A program made the position numbers and the translations under genes. Below, one piece after another: positions 17,876-26,999 of a DNA stretch of 64,000 nucleotides (positions within the stretch are counted from its first letter, which is position 1; each line of letters starts with the position of its first letter). The notes under the pieces are model-generated. The model was not told where the DNA came from and made no database searches. It saw only the letters and a program-made list of their open reading frames with translations. Origin of the DNA: Bacillus sp. FJAT-14578 (GTDB lineage Bacteria; Bacillota; Bacilli; Bacillales; Bacillaceae_H); assembly GCF_000504165.1 (NCBI RefSeq), contig NZ_AYSE01000001.1, positions 496,001 to 560,000 of the forward strand, read 5' to 3'.

Positions 17876-19924
17876 TCAATCCAATTTTTCTCCGTCTAGA
17901 ACTCCTGTTTCTCCTAAATAAGAACGCATCAGGGCATATTGCTCTTCATTCCAAAAAGATTCCGAATTCACAAGCTGCGCAGCATCTGCACGCGCAACTT
18001 CCAGAGCCCGATAATCATGAACCATATCCGCTACTTTAAAATCAGGCATTCCGCTTTGCTTTCTCCCGAAGAAATCACCTGGTCCGCGCAGTTCAAGATC
18101 TTTTTCCGATAACACAAACCCATCGTTTGTTTCTGTCATGATTCTCATTCGTTCTTTTCCTGTTTCTGACTTCGGATTCGCCATCAGCACACAATAAGAC
18201 TGGTCGCTTCCGCGTCCCACTCGCCCGCGCAGCTGATGAAGCTGCGATAACCCGAAACGCTCTGCATCATAAATCAGCATGACCGTAGCGTTCGGTACAT
18301 TCACCCCAACCTCGACAACCGTTGTAGACACAAGAACTTGCACATTATTTTCACTGAATTGCTGCATGACCTCTTCCTTTTCGTCCGGAGAAAGACGCCC
18401 ATGCATAAGACCTATCTGCCATTTACCACGATAATGCTGTGTTAACGTCGCATGAACATCAATAGCATTTTGGACATCGATTTTTTCTGATTCCTCGATC
18501 AAAGGACAAATAACATATGCCTGTCTTCCCTTCGAAAGCTCTTTATCAATGAATTCCAAAATTCTCTCAAGCATATCGTGCTTTACCCAGTAAGTCTCAA
18601 TGACTTTACGCCCAGCAGGCATTTCGTCAATGATGGAAACATCCATTTCCCCAAAAACCGTAATGGCGAGCGTTCTAGGAATTGGAGTAGCTGTCATAAA
18701 TAACACATCGGGACTCTCTCCTTTTTCCCGCAGCACTCTTCGCTGTTCCACCCCAAAGCGATGTTGTTCATCCGTGATGACAAGACCAAGCTTATGAAAA
18801 TGAACTTCATCTTGGATCAACGCATGCGTTCCAACGACTACTTGTACGTCACCGGCTTGCACTTGTTCAAGCAATAAACGGCGCGTCTTCCCTTTGACAG
18901 ACCCTGTTAACAATTCGACTTTTATTCCCGCTTTTCCAAGCATGCTTTGCAGCGATTGAACATGCTGCTCTGCTAAAATCTCAGTCGGAACCATAAGGGC
19001 ACCTTGGTAGCCGGCTAAAATGGCCGCATACAGAGCCACCGCCGCCACAACCGTTTTCCCTGACCCTACATCTCCTTGGAGCAATCGATTCATGCGGTAC
19101 GGGGATTTCATATCGGATGTAATTTCCGTCAAAACACGTTTTTGGGCATTTGTCAGCGGGAATGGGAGCGTTTCAACGAATCCGGCTAATTGCTCATCAT
19201 CAAACCGTTGTTCAATCCCAGGCGCTTGTTCCCGTTCTATTTTTCTTAACGCCTGCATCTTTAATTGAAACAATAAAAATTCTTCATATACGAACCGGCG
19301 GCGCGCTTGCTTCAACTGCTCGTGGTTTTGCGGCAAATGCATCACCTTTAAAGCCTCTTTTCTTTCCAGCAACTTATAGCGCATCCTTATTGGATCAGGA
19401 AGCATATCCTCCACATCATCCCCGTATTGTTTTAAGGCAAGTGAAACAAAGCGCCTTAACCCTTTCACCGTCAAATCGCCTTTCGTTGAATAAACAGGCT
19501 CAATATCTTGATTGCGCTTAAACGGCGTAAACTGCAATTCCTGAGCGGTAATCGCTTGACGATGCTGATCCCATTTACCTGTTACCGTAATCGTCTGTCC
19601 CATCTCCAGCTTTGTTTTGTAATATGGGCGATTAAAACAAATGACCGTAATTAAATAGCGGCCCACAAGCAAACGGAACGTCAGCCTCGAACGCTTTTTC
19701 CCAAAATAAGTGAGAGAAGGCTGACTATGAACCTTCCCTTCCACTGTAGCTCTCTCTTCATGTTTGACTTCTGATAAATCTTTCAATTGATAATCTTCAT
19801 ATCTAAAAGGAAAATATTCCAACAAATCATAAACCGTACGAATTCCCGCCTGCTCTAAAGACTCCGCAGTTTCTTCACCAATCCCTTTTATGGACGTTAC
19901 CGGAACTTGTTTTATATCATTCAC
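17876..19924 (-). CDS. recG: ATP-dependent DNA helicase RecG
   Basis: RecG remodels stalled replication forks and Holliday junctions. An N-terminal helix-hairpin-helix (SIKGIGEETAESL) and the wedge/OB domain (about 60-160) precede helicase motifs: Walker A GDVGSGKT (about residue 284), DEQHRFGVEQR, and motif VI QLRGRVGRGSDQSYC. The C-terminal TGKERMRIMTETNDGF block is present. Length is 682 residues, as in B. subtilis. It starts with GTG at 19924, overlapping the sdaAA stop by eight bases. Confidence 0.97.
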   Translation of the reverse strand: MNDIKQVPVTSIKGIGEETAESLEQAGIRTVYDLLEYFPFRYEDYQLKDLSEVKHEERATVEGKVHSQPSLTYFGKKRSRLTFRLLVGRYLITVICFNRPYYKTKLEMGQTITVTGKWDQHRQAITAQELQFTPFKRNQDIEPVYSTKGDLTVKGLRRFVSLALKQYGDDVEDMLPDPIRMRYKLLERKEALKVMHLPQNHEQLKQARRRFVYEEFLLFQLKMQALRKIEREQAPGIEQRFDDEQLAGFVETLPFPLTNAQKRVLTEITSDMKSPYRMNRLLQGDVGSGKTVVAAVALYAAILAGYQGALMVPTEILAEQHVQSLQSMLGKAGIKVELLTGSVKGKTRRLLLEQVQAGDVQVVVGTHALIQDEVHFHKLGLVITDEQHRFGVEQRRVLREKGESPDVLFMTATPIPRTLAITVFGEMDVSIIDEMPAGRKVIETYWVKHDMLERILEFIDKELSKGRQAYVICPLIEESEKIDVQNAIDVHATLTQHYRGKWQIGLMHGRLSPDEKEEVMQQFSENNVQVLVSTTVVEVGVNVPNATVMLIYDAERFGLSQLHQLRGRVGRGSDQSYCVLMANPKSETGKERMRIMTETNDGFVLSEKDLELRGPGDFFGRKQSGMPDFKVADMVHDYRALEVARADAAQLVNSESFWNEEQYALMRSYLGETGVLDGEKLD

Positions 19925-20804
19925 TTTTCATTAACGGTATACCAAAGATCTTCGCCTCCAGCTTCCGACCTGTTGGTGTCGCCGCCAAACCTCCTTGTGC
20001 GGTTTCTTTTAATGCCACCGGCATCGTTTGGCCGATTTTAAACATGGCATCAATGACCTCATCGCACGGAATTCGGCTTGTGATACCGGCAAGTGCCATA
20101 TCGGCAGCTACCATTGCATTAGCCGCTCCCATCGCATTACGCTTTACGCACGGTACTTCCACCAAACCCGCTACAGGGTCACATACTAATCCTAACATAT
20201 TTTTAAGAGTTATGGCCATTGCTTCGGCTGCTTGAGCCGGCGTTCCTCCAGCCATTTCTACGATAGCTGCAGCCGCCATCCCGCTGGCTGATCCAACTTC
20301 CGCTTGACAGCCCCCTGCAGCCCCTGAAATGGAAGCATTATTGGCTACCACAAATCCGAATGCACCTGATGTGAATAAAAACTGGATCATCTCTTCACGT
20401 GTCGGGTTTAATTTATTTTTAACCGCAAATAATGTACCCGGCACAACCCCGGCTGAACCTGCCGTCGGTGTTGCACAAATCGTCCCCATTGCCGCGTTCA
20501 CTTCATTTGTGGCCACCGCTTTGCTTACCGCGTCTAAAATTAAGTCACCCGATAAAGATTTTCCACTTTGAATATATTTTTGTAAAAGGACAGCATCTCC
20601 GCCCGTTAAACCAGAGACAGATTGAACACCTTTCAACCCTCGTTCGACTGCCTGTTCCATGACCGTCAAGTTTTGATCCATCTTCTCGATAATTTGCTCT
20701 CTCGAAAGACCTGTTACCTCTACCTCTTGCTCAATCATGATTTCAGCAATCTTGACGTTTCTGCTTTCTGCCAACTCTACCAATTCTGCCACATTACGAA
20801 ACAT
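19917..20804 (-). CDS. sdaAA: L-serine dehydratase, alpha subunit
   Basis: With SdaAB this forms the iron-sulfur L-serine ammonia-lyase that makes pyruvate from serine. Cysteines expected to hold the [4Fe-4S] cluster are in GTICATPTAGSAG, SGAAGGCQAEVG and GLVCDPVAGLVEVPC. The length of 295 residues is normal for the two-subunit form. AGGAGG lies just before the ATG. It follows sdaAB by 20 bases and overlaps recG. Confidence 0.96.
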   Translation of the reverse strand: MFRNVAELVELAESRNVKIAEIMIEQEVEVTGLSREQIIEKMDQNLTVMEQAVERGLKGVQSVSGLTGGDAVLLQKYIQSGKSLSGDLILDAVSKAVATNEVNAAMGTICATPTAGSAGVVPGTLFAVKNKLNPTREEMIQFLFTSGAFGFVVANNASISGAAGGCQAEVGSASGMAAAAIVEMAGGTPAQAAEAMAITLKNMLGLVCDPVAGLVEVPCVKRNAMGAANAMVAADMALAGITSRIPCDEVIDAMFKIGQTMPVALKETAQGGLAATPTGRKLEAKIFGIPLMKSE

Positions 20805-20824
20805 ATGTTTTTCCTCCTAGTTGT

Positions 20825-21487
20825 TTATTCAACCATTCTCGTTACTTGCGAAATGTTCGGAAGCATTTTGATTTCTTCCATAACCGCTTCATCAATGTTC
20901 TGATCGGTTTCAATGACCATTAGAGCCAATTCTCCCTTTTCTTTACGCGACACTTCCATATGCCCGATATTGATGCAATACTTGGTTAAAAGGTTCGTCA
21001 CTGACGCAATCGCTCCGTAACGGTCATTATGAACGACAAGAATAGCAGGATGCATGCCTGAAAGCTTTAAATCAAATCCATTAAGCTCGGTAATTTGAAT
21101 CTTTCCACCGCCAATCGAAATCCCAACGACTTCAATTGTTTCTTTTTCATCCGACACTCTAATTCTTGCTGTATTGGGATGGTCAGCAATGGCATCTTCT
21201 TCAATGAACACTACCTCGATACCTGCTTTCTGAGCAAGATCAAGAGAAGAAGGAATGCGCGTGTCATACGTATCAAAGTCCAAAACCCCGCCAATAATCG
21301 CCACATCCGTCCCATGCCCTTTATACGTTTTCGCAAAGGACCCGTACAATGAAACAATTACTTTTTTGGGCTGCCTTCCAAACAATGTTCTCGCAACCCT
21401 GCCAATTCGTGCTGCCCCAGCTGTATGTGAACTTGAAGGCCCAATCATAATTGGACCGATAATATCGAATACTGATTTATATTTCAT
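20825..21487 (-). CDS. sdaAB: L-serine dehydratase, beta subunit
   Basis: The N-terminal catalytic-partner domain has IGPIMIGPSSSHTAGAARIG (about residues 9-28). The C-terminal third (from about residue 148, HPAILVVHNDRYGAIASVTN) is an ACT domain that may sense serine. The 220-residue length matches the family. GGGGGAGAT precedes the ATG. It is the first gene of the sdaAB-sdaAA-recG group. A CcpA-type site lies about 280 bases upstream. Confidence 0.95.
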   Translation of the reverse strand: MKYKSVFDIIGPIMIGPSSSHTAGAARIGRVARTLFGRQPKKVIVSLYGSFAKTYKGHGTDVAIIGGVLDFDTYDTRIPSSLDLAQKAGIEVVFIEEDAIADHPNTARIRVSDEKETIEVVGISIGGGKIQITELNGFDLKLSGMHPAILVVHNDRYGAIASVTNLLTKYCINIGHMEVSRKEKGELALMVIETDQNIDEAVMEEIKMLPNISQVTRMVE

Positions 21488-21956
21488 CGTGATATCTCCC
21501 CCGTTCTTGAATTACAAGCAAATAACAGTGTAATCGATTTTTCTTCAATTTCCTACTGTAAAGTGAAACTTCCATCAACGGAATTTTTTCCATTCCCAGC
21601 TGATGGTTCATTTTACTGGAATAATTTAAGAGAATTCCTCTCATTACTGCAACACAACATATTATGCCGCTGTTTGTTCTGCCCTTCCAATTTCTTCTAC
21701 CCTTATCTCTTATTATCCATCTCACAATCACACCAATATCGGTTTGTGATTCAAGACCTACTTTTGAAAGCGCTTTCTTAAATCGCAAAAAAATTTTCTG
21801 AAACATGCGATTCATTGATATGCCATTATTATATAATGAATTAATTTCAATCCTTTTCTTTTTTATATTTCAGAATTTTCTAAATAGTGACAATCAATTA
21901 CTGAACAGGAACCAAGTAGGAAAAACATGCCTCCCGACTTATGTTTTGCTATACGC
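21488..21956. other. Long intergenic region upstream of sdaAB
   Basis: About 470 bases without a convincing gene. It contains a perfect match to the CcpA cre consensus at 21764-21779, and a TATAAT at 21828-21833 (minus) without a good -35 box at 17 bases. The minus-strand frame at 21477-21815 overlaps the sdaAB start, lacks a ribosome binding site and resembles nothing I know. Confidence 0.5.
21764..21779. promoter_or_regulatory. Candidate CcpA site (cre)
   Basis: TTGAAAGCGCTTTCTT fits the WTGNAANCGNWNNCWW consensus at every fixed position and contains the 12-bp palindrome GAAAGCGCTTTC. It lies upstream of sdaAB, so catabolite repression of serine breakdown is a plausible role. Its distance from sdaAB is large, and the promoter is not identified. 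Confidence 0.55.
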
Positions 21957-21993
21957 AAAAAAAACTCTCCATCAAGAGATGGAGAGTTTTTTG
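21957..21993 (-). terminator. Terminator after fakA
   Basis: ACTCTCCATC pairs with GATGGAGAGT around AAGA, flanked by A- and T-runs on both sides, so it can work in either direction. It lies eight bases from the fakA stop. Confidence 0.9.
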
Positions 21994-22000
21994 GATGCTT

Positions 22001-23689
22001 TTATTCAATTGCAAAAATGAAGGAATATAAAGGCTGGTCACCTTTATGTAGTTCCACTTCTACATCTTCAAACGTCGACTCCACATATTCAATCAAAGCT
22101 GCTGCGTCTTCATCCGTTACATCTTCACCTTGTAGAATCGTTAAAATTTCCGCGTCTTCATCTATCATAGAGGTTAACAGCTTTTTCGCCGCCTCCATTT
22201 TATCTTGATCTTTCACGATAATCTTTCCATCCGCAATCCCCATAAAGTCCCCTACTTCAAGCTCTAAACCATCAATGCTTGTATCACGGACAGCATACGT
22301 GATTTGTCCTGTTTTCACATGGCTTAAAGCCTCATTCATAGCCGTTTCATTTTCCGCTAAATCTGCACCCGGGTTAAACGCCAATAATGCCGTCATCCCT
22401 TGAGGAACTGTTTTAGACGGGATAACGATGACTTCTTGGTCCACAACAGATGCTGCTTGGCGTGCTGCCATCACGATATTGCTGTTGTTTGGCAAAATAA
22501 TCACTTTTTCCGCATTCACTTCTTCAATGGCTTTTACGATATCTTCTGTGCTTGGGTTCATCGTTTGGCCGCCTTCAATGATCGCCTTCGCGCCGATACT
22601 TCTGAATAATTTGCCGATTCCAGCACCCATCGCCACCGTCACGATCCCGTATTCTTCTTTCTTTGCTGAAGTCTGTGCCGGAACAGGAGCAGGAGTCATC
22701 TGTGCATGCGTTTCAGCCACAAGACTGCTATGCTGTTCACGCATATTGTCCACCTTGATTTTCATAAAGCTTCCGTATTTTTGCCCCAAATTCAGCACTT
22801 CACCCGGCTGTTCGGCATGGATGTGCACTTTTACGATTTCATCGTCAGACACAACAAGAAGTGAGTCTCCCCACTTGCTTAATTCATTACGGAATGCTTC
22901 TTCAGAGAATGGATGATCATTCAATTTGTCTTCTTCAAAACGAACCATAAATTCCGTACAGTAACCGAATTCGATATCTTCTGTATTCATATGGCTTTGG
23001 ACGTTTTTATGGTGTTCCGCATTTACGAGCTCATCCATTGAAGGAGCCGTTGCAGATACTTCGGGAAGCTTTTCGCCTTTTAATACAGCTAAAAACCCTT
23101 CATAAATAATAACAAGGCCTTGACCGCCGCTATCTACCACTCCCACTTCTTTTAATACCGGTAAAAGGTCCGGAGTGCGATTTAAAGATGCTTTCGCCTC
23201 TGCTACTACTTCCTCCATAAACAGCACGATATCGGACTGCTTTTTAGCAACCGCTGTCGCTGTTTTCGCTGTATCTTTTGCAACGGTTAAAATCGTACCT
23301 TCAACAGGTTTCATAACGGCTTTATACGCTGTTTCGACCCCCGCTTCAAGCGCTTGCGCAAATTCAACCGTGTTGATTACTTCTTTGTTTTCAATTGCTT
23401 TCGCAAACCCGCGGAACAGCTGTGACAAAATAACGCCCGAGTTCCCGCGCGCACCCATTAATAACCCTTTTGCTAACGCTTGTCCGACTTTCCCGATATG
23501 ACCAGACACATTGCTTTTCACTTCTTTTGCACCAGAAGTGATGGATAAATTCATGTTTGTTCCTGTATCGCCGTCTGGAACGGGAAAAACGTTTAGCGCA
23601 TCCACCATTTGGGCATTATTTGTTAAGTGCTGCGCCCCTTGAATCACCATCTCTGCAAAACGTTTTCCGTCTAAAGTTGTAACTGACAC
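22001..23689 (-). CDS. fakA: Fatty acid kinase, ATP-binding subunit (YloV)
   Basis: FakA phosphorylates fatty acids held by a FakB protein, feeding exogenous fatty acids into lipid synthesis. The N-terminal DhaL-type domain has the metal/ATP motif ALNVFPVPDGDTGTNMNLS (about residues 29-47) and LLMGARGNSGVILSQ. The middle and C-terminal DegV-like parts include EGGQTMNPSTEDIV and ILPNNSNI. Length is 562 residues. It starts with GTG at 23689 behind AAGGAGG. yloU precedes it by 15 bases. Confidence 0.93.
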   Translation of the reverse strand: MSVTTLDGKRFAEMVIQGAQHLTNNAQMVDALNVFPVPDGDTGTNMNLSITSGAKEVKSNVSGHIGKVGQALAKGLLMGARGNSGVILSQLFRGFAKAIENKEVINTVEFAQALEAGVETAYKAVMKPVEGTILTVAKDTAKTATAVAKKQSDIVLFMEEVVAEAKASLNRTPDLLPVLKEVGVVDSGGQGLVIIYEGFLAVLKGEKLPEVSATAPSMDELVNAEHHKNVQSHMNTEDIEFGYCTEFMVRFEEDKLNDHPFSEEAFRNELSKWGDSLLVVSDDEIVKVHIHAEQPGEVLNLGQKYGSFMKIKVDNMREQHSSLVAETHAQMTPAPVPAQTSAKKEEYGIVTVAMGAGIGKLFRSIGAKAIIEGGQTMNPSTEDIVKAIEEVNAEKVIILPNNSNIVMAARQAASVVDQEVIVIPSKTVPQGMTALLAFNPGADLAENETAMNEALSHVKTGQITYAVRDTSIDGLELEVGDFMGIADGKIIVKDQDKMEAAKKLLTSMIDEDAEILTILQGEDVTDEDAAALIEYVESTFEDVEVELHKGDQPLYSFIFAIE

Positions 23690-23704
23690 ACATTTTCCTC
23701 CTTA

Positions 23705-24067
23705 CTACACGTTCGTGACACGAACTCCCTGCACATAAATGTTTACAGAATCAACCGTTAAACCAACTGTTTGCTCGAGAGTATATTTTACTTTAGATTG
23801 AACATTATGTGCGATTTCAGATATTTTTGTTCCATAACTTACAATAATATACATGTCAATATGTACTTCGTCATTTTCTTGACGAACAATAATACCACGC
23901 GTGAAATTTTCTTTTCGAAGGATTTCTGTAATTCCATCTTTAATTTGGTTTTTGGAAGCCATTCCTACGATTCCGTAGCAGTCAATGGCCGCTCCGCCTG
24001 CAATAGTGGCAATTACATCTGTAGAAATATCGATTTGGCCGTACTGGGTTTTCATTTCGATGGACAT
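23705..24067 (-). CDS. yloU: Asp23/Gls24-family protein YloU
   Basis: A 120-residue member of the Asp23/Gls24 envelope-stress family, with the GGAAIDCYGIVGMASKNQ and VDMYIIVSYGTKI-type strands of that fold. Its exact role is unclear; in Staphylococcus relatives it associates with the membrane. The ATG at 24067 follows AAAGGGGTAGAAGT; the longer frame is unlikely. It is paired with fakA and is divergent from rpmB. Confidence 0.92.
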   Translation of the reverse strand: MSIEMKTQYGQIDISTDVIATIAGGAAIDCYGIVGMASKNQIKDGITEILRKENFTRGIIVRQENDEVHIDMYIIVSYGTKISEIAHNVQSKVKYTLEQTVGLTVDSVNIYVQGVRVTNV

Positions 24068-24231
24068 ACTTCTACCCCTTTCTTTTTCATAGACTACAGA
24101 CATTTTACTATAAGTAAGTTCTTTTTAAAAGAATATTCGCCTTTTGGCCTATTATTGATACTTCTTATTATACAACATGCTTCAAGTTTATATGTCAAGG
24201 AAAATTTCTTGAAAGCTTTTATGAAGAACTA

Positions 24232-24260
24232 TTGCAATCTGACATCGCGTGTGATAAATT
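24232..24260 (+). promoter_or_regulatory. Possible promoter of rpmB
   Basis: TTGCAA and TAAATT are separated by 17 bases, about 60 bases before the rpmB start. The -10 box is weak, but a TG pair lies just ahead of it. Confidence 0.4.
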
Positions 24261-24289
24261 AATATAGTATTTCTGGGAACAGAAGTTGA

Positions 24290-24511
<222 letters not shown>

Positions 24512-24521
24512 TACATGAGAA

Positions 24522-24554
24522 AAGCACCATATATATGGTGCTTCTTTTATTTTC
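24522..24554 (+). terminator. Terminator after rpmB
   Basis: AAGCACCAT pairs with ATGGTGCTT around ATAT and is followed by CTTTTATTTT. It starts eleven bases after the rpmB stop. Confidence 0.88.
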
Positions 24555-24559
24555 AAGGT

Positions 24560-24603
24560 AAAAAACAGGACGCTCCCTTAGAAAGGGAGGCGTCCTGTTT
24601 TAT
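24560..24603 (-). terminator. Terminator after spoVM
   Basis: On the minus strand AAACAGGACGCCTCCCTT and AAGGGAGCGTCCTGTTTT pair with one bulged base and end in a T-run. It overlaps the last codon of spoVM and faces the rpmB terminator. Confidence 0.85.
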
Positions 24604-24680
24604 TCTTTTTTGAAAGAATTAAGCATCGCCCGTACAATGCCGCCTAAAAATTTTGGGAGTTTAATCGTATAAAATTTCAT
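24600..24680 (-). CDS. spoVM: Stage V sporulation protein SpoVM (26 residues)
   Basis: SpoVM is a tiny amphipathic helix that marks the convex forespore membrane and anchors SpoIVA at the start of coat assembly. The frame encodes 26 residues beginning MKFYTIKLPKFLGGIVRAML; this agrees with B. subtilis SpoVM, including the proline at position 9 that is needed for curvature sensing, and differs only near the end (NSFKKE). A perfect AGGAGGGG lies four bases before the ATG. It sits between rpmB and thiN as in B. subtilis. In that species it is under sigma-E; I could not place a confident sigma-E box here. Confidence 0.96.
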   Translation of the reverse strand: MKFYTIKLPKFLGGIVRAMLNSFKKE

Positions 24681-24789
24681 ACTTCCCCTCCTAACCATCT
24701 CTTCACGTTCCATATACATGAAATCGTTTCTTTGCGTCCCGTATATTATATTCACTGTTTATCAAAGAAGTACCATCTGAAGCAATGAG

Positions 24790-25431
24790 TTAATCATTGC
24801 TTCTTACCATCATTAATATGCCTTTCGCAAATGAAAAAGTACCTCTTTGTTGAATAAGTTCATTACTTATGCAAAGCGTGGAACCCCACTCAATCGTATG
24901 ATTAGTAAGCGGATATTTAACTCCTCTCAAGGTTAATCCTTGTATTTCATGTGAAAATGACACAAAGGAAAGATAGCGATAAGACTCATCCCTTTCGATA
25001 TCATAGTTTCCAGGCATGTGCAGGGATACTGTATTTCGCCGGTCGATCATTTGAATGGGTATGCAAGCACTCAGTCCTTTATAAAGAAGCTGTACGGCTC
25101 CAAACATGTGATCCATTCTTCCCCCAGTGGCTCCAAAAACGCGGATAAGAGAAGGGGTTTGCCTAATGGCCCAATTCAACGCAAGCTCTAAATCTATTTC
25201 ATCCTTCTCAGCCGGAAAAACTTCTATATCTTGTAAGCGATCTTGCACCCATAACAGCTCAGTTGTTGTAATGGAATCAAAATCTCCAAACGCTCTATAT
25301 GGCTGGATTTTCTGCTCCAACAGCCTTAGCACGCCTCTGTCCACACCAATCCAAACACCATCTTGCCACTTTTCATCGGTCAAAGGCGGCAAGAGATCGG
25401 GCGGTCCGCCAGCCAAAATGTTAATAATCAT
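24790..25431 (-). CDS. thiN: Thiamine pyrophosphokinase
   Basis: ThiN (YloS) transfers pyrophosphate from ATP to thiamine. The N-terminal catalytic domain has GVDRGVLRLL (about residue 29), FGDFDSI (about 48) and EKDEIDLELALNWA (about 75), and the thiamine-binding C-terminal domain includes RNTVSLHMPG and TLRGVKYPLTNH. Length is 213 residues, as expected. It begins 12 bases after rpe with GAGG upstream. Confidence 0.94.
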   Translation of the reverse strand: MIINILAGGPPDLLPPLTDEKWQDGVWIGVDRGVLRLLEQKIQPYRAFGDFDSITTTELLWVQDRLQDIEVFPAEKDEIDLELALNWAIRQTPSLIRVFGATGGRMDHMFGAVQLLYKGLSACIPIQMIDRRNTVSLHMPGNYDIERDESYRYLSFVSFSHEIQGLTLRGVKYPLTNHTIEWGSTLCISNELIQQRGTFSFAKGILMMVRSND

Positions 25432-25443
25432 TGAGTCAGCCTC

Positions 25444-26094
25444 TTAATAAGTACCGCGAATGTCTTGAATGGCGGCTTTTCGATTTGCTTGATTATAGAT
25501 GGCAGAACCTGCGACCAATACATTCGCTCCTGCTTCTACACATTGTCTCGCCGTTTCCGCATTAATCCCTCCATCTACCTCTACATCAATTGAGAGTTGA
25601 CGGATTTGAATGAGCTGTGAAATCTGTTCGATTTTTGGCAGAACACTTCGAATGAACGTTTGCCCGCCAAACCCCGGGTTAACGGTCATCAATAAAATTA
25701 AGTCCAAATCCTCTAAAATATGCTTCACTTGATCGATGGGCGTAGCCGGATTCAAAGCGACACCGGCTTTAACTCCATTCTCCTTAATCAATTGAATGGT
25801 GCGGTGCAAATGAGGACATGCCTCCACGTGTACCGTAATAATGTCCGCACCCGCACGAGCGAAGTCCGGAATATATTTGTCTGGATTTTCAATCATCAGA
25901 TGAACATCCAAAGGTAATGTTGTAACTGGACGAATCGCTTCCACCGCGAGAGCACCAAATGTTAAATTTGGCACGAAATGGCCATCCATGACGTCAACGT
26001 GAATGTAATCCGCCCCCGCTGCATCCACTTCTTGAATTTCCTCGGCTAACTTTGAAAAATTAGCGGATAAAATAGAAGGTGCAATCTTTACCAT
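25444..26094 (-). CDS. rpe: Ribulose-phosphate 3-epimerase
   Basis: This enzyme interconverts ribulose-5-phosphate and xylulose-5-phosphate in the pentose phosphate pathway. The TIM barrel shows [31 protein letters not shown], a [12 protein letters not shown] loop and [10 protein letters not shown], which hold the metal and catalytic aspartates. Length is 216 residues. It starts two bases after the rsgA stop, with GAGGT shortly upstream. Confidence 0.96.
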   Translation of the reverse strand: MVKIAPSILSANFSKLAEEIQEVDAAGADYIHVDVMDGHFVPNLTFGALAVEAIRPVTTLPLDVHLMIENPDKYIPDFARAGADIITVHVEACPHLHRTIQLIKENGVKAGVALNPATPIDQVKHILEDLDLILLMTVNPGFGGQTFIRSVLPKIEQISQLIQIRQLSIDVEVDGGINAETARQCVEAGANVLVAGSAIYNQANRKAAIQDIRGTY

Positions 26095-26096
26095 AT

Positions 26097-26978
26097 CTAA
26101 TACCTCGGCTTTCTTTGCTTAATTTCTTCGATAAAACTTGTATAGTGCTCATAACGATAATCTGGAATATTGCCTTCATCCAATGCTGCCTTTACTGCGC
26201 ATTTTGGTTCGGAAAGATGCAGGCATCCTCTAAACTTACAGTTTTCACTTAAACGATCCATCTCTGGAAAGCAGGAGGAAAGGTCTTCGAGCTCAATATT
26301 GATGAACTCCAAAGAACTGAATCCCGGAGTATCAGCTACAAGACCCCTTCCTACCGAAATAAGTTCCACATGCCTTGTCGTATGTTTCCCCCTGCCAAGA
26401 GAAGTGGAAATATCGTTTGTTTTAAGCTCTAGTTCCGGTTTCAAGGCGTTTAATAACGATGATTTACCAACACCAGATTGACCGGATACAACGGTAACAC
26501 AGTCAGCCAAATAAGGAAGCAAGTCTGCCACACCGTTTTCTGTAATGGTTGAAGTGAGCAAAACATCGTAGCCAATGTCGCGATAATCCTTCGCGTATTC
26601 TTCAATGACCTCTTTTTTATCGTCTGCCACCAAATCCATTTTAGAAATACAAATAAGCGGTTTAATGCCATTTGCCTCCACCAGCACTAAGAAACGGTCC
26701 AGCAATAAAGGGCTGAACTCCGGCTCAATAGCAGAAAAAACGAGGACCGCTTGATCGACATTGGCAATCGGAGGACGAATAAGCTCATTTTTCCGTTCCT
26801 CAATGTCTAAAATATAACCCTCCAGCTCATTTTCCGCCTGAAATGTGACATAATCTCCCACTAACGGGCTGATTTTTTGTTTACGGAACACACCTCTGCC
26901 TCGGCACTGGGTAACGGTTCCATCACTGAAAACATAGTAAAAACCGCTTAAGGCTTTAATGATTCTGCCTTTAAGCAT
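26097..26978 (-). CDS. rsgA: Ribosome small-subunit GTPase RsgA (CpgA)
   Basis: RsgA is a circularly permuted GTPase that checks late 30S assembly and also affects cell-wall growth in Bacillus. An N-terminal OB domain is followed by the G4-like ISKMDL, P-loop [15 protein letters not shown] (about residue 166) and DTPGF. The C-terminal zinc knuckle is [17 protein letters not shown]. Length is 293 residues. AAGGAGTGAGG precedes the ATG. It follows prkC by 21 bases; its B. subtilis homologue is a PrkC substrate. Confidence 0.96.
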   Translation of the reverse strand: MLKGRIIKALSGFYYVFSDGTVTQCRGRGVFRKQKISPLVGDYVTFQAENELEGYILDIEERKNELIRPPIANVDQAVLVFSAIEPEFSPLLLDRFLVLVEANGIKPLICISKMDLVADDKKEVIEEYAKDYRDIGYDVLLTSTITENGVADLLPYLADCVTVVSGQSGVGKSSLLNALKPELELKTNDISTSLGRGKHTTRHVELISVGRGLVADTPGFSSLEFINIELEDLSSCFPEMDRLSENCKFRGCLHLSEPKCAVKAALDEGNIPDYRYEHYTSFIEEIKQRKPRY

Positions 26979-26999
26979 AACCTCACTCCTTGTATCACT

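Noticed and set aside
21477..21815. 112-residue minus-strand frame upstream of sdaAB
   Set aside because: It overlaps the sdaAB start and contains the cre-like site; the composition looks non-coding and no binding site precedes it.
22428..22916. 162-residue plus-strand frame opposite fakA
   Set aside because: It is an antisense shadow of a well-supported gene and has no ribosome binding site.
24165..24215. TTGACA and TATAAT on the minus strand upstream of yloU
   Set aside because: The boxes are 20 bases apart, outside the usual 16-18, so I do not call a promoter.
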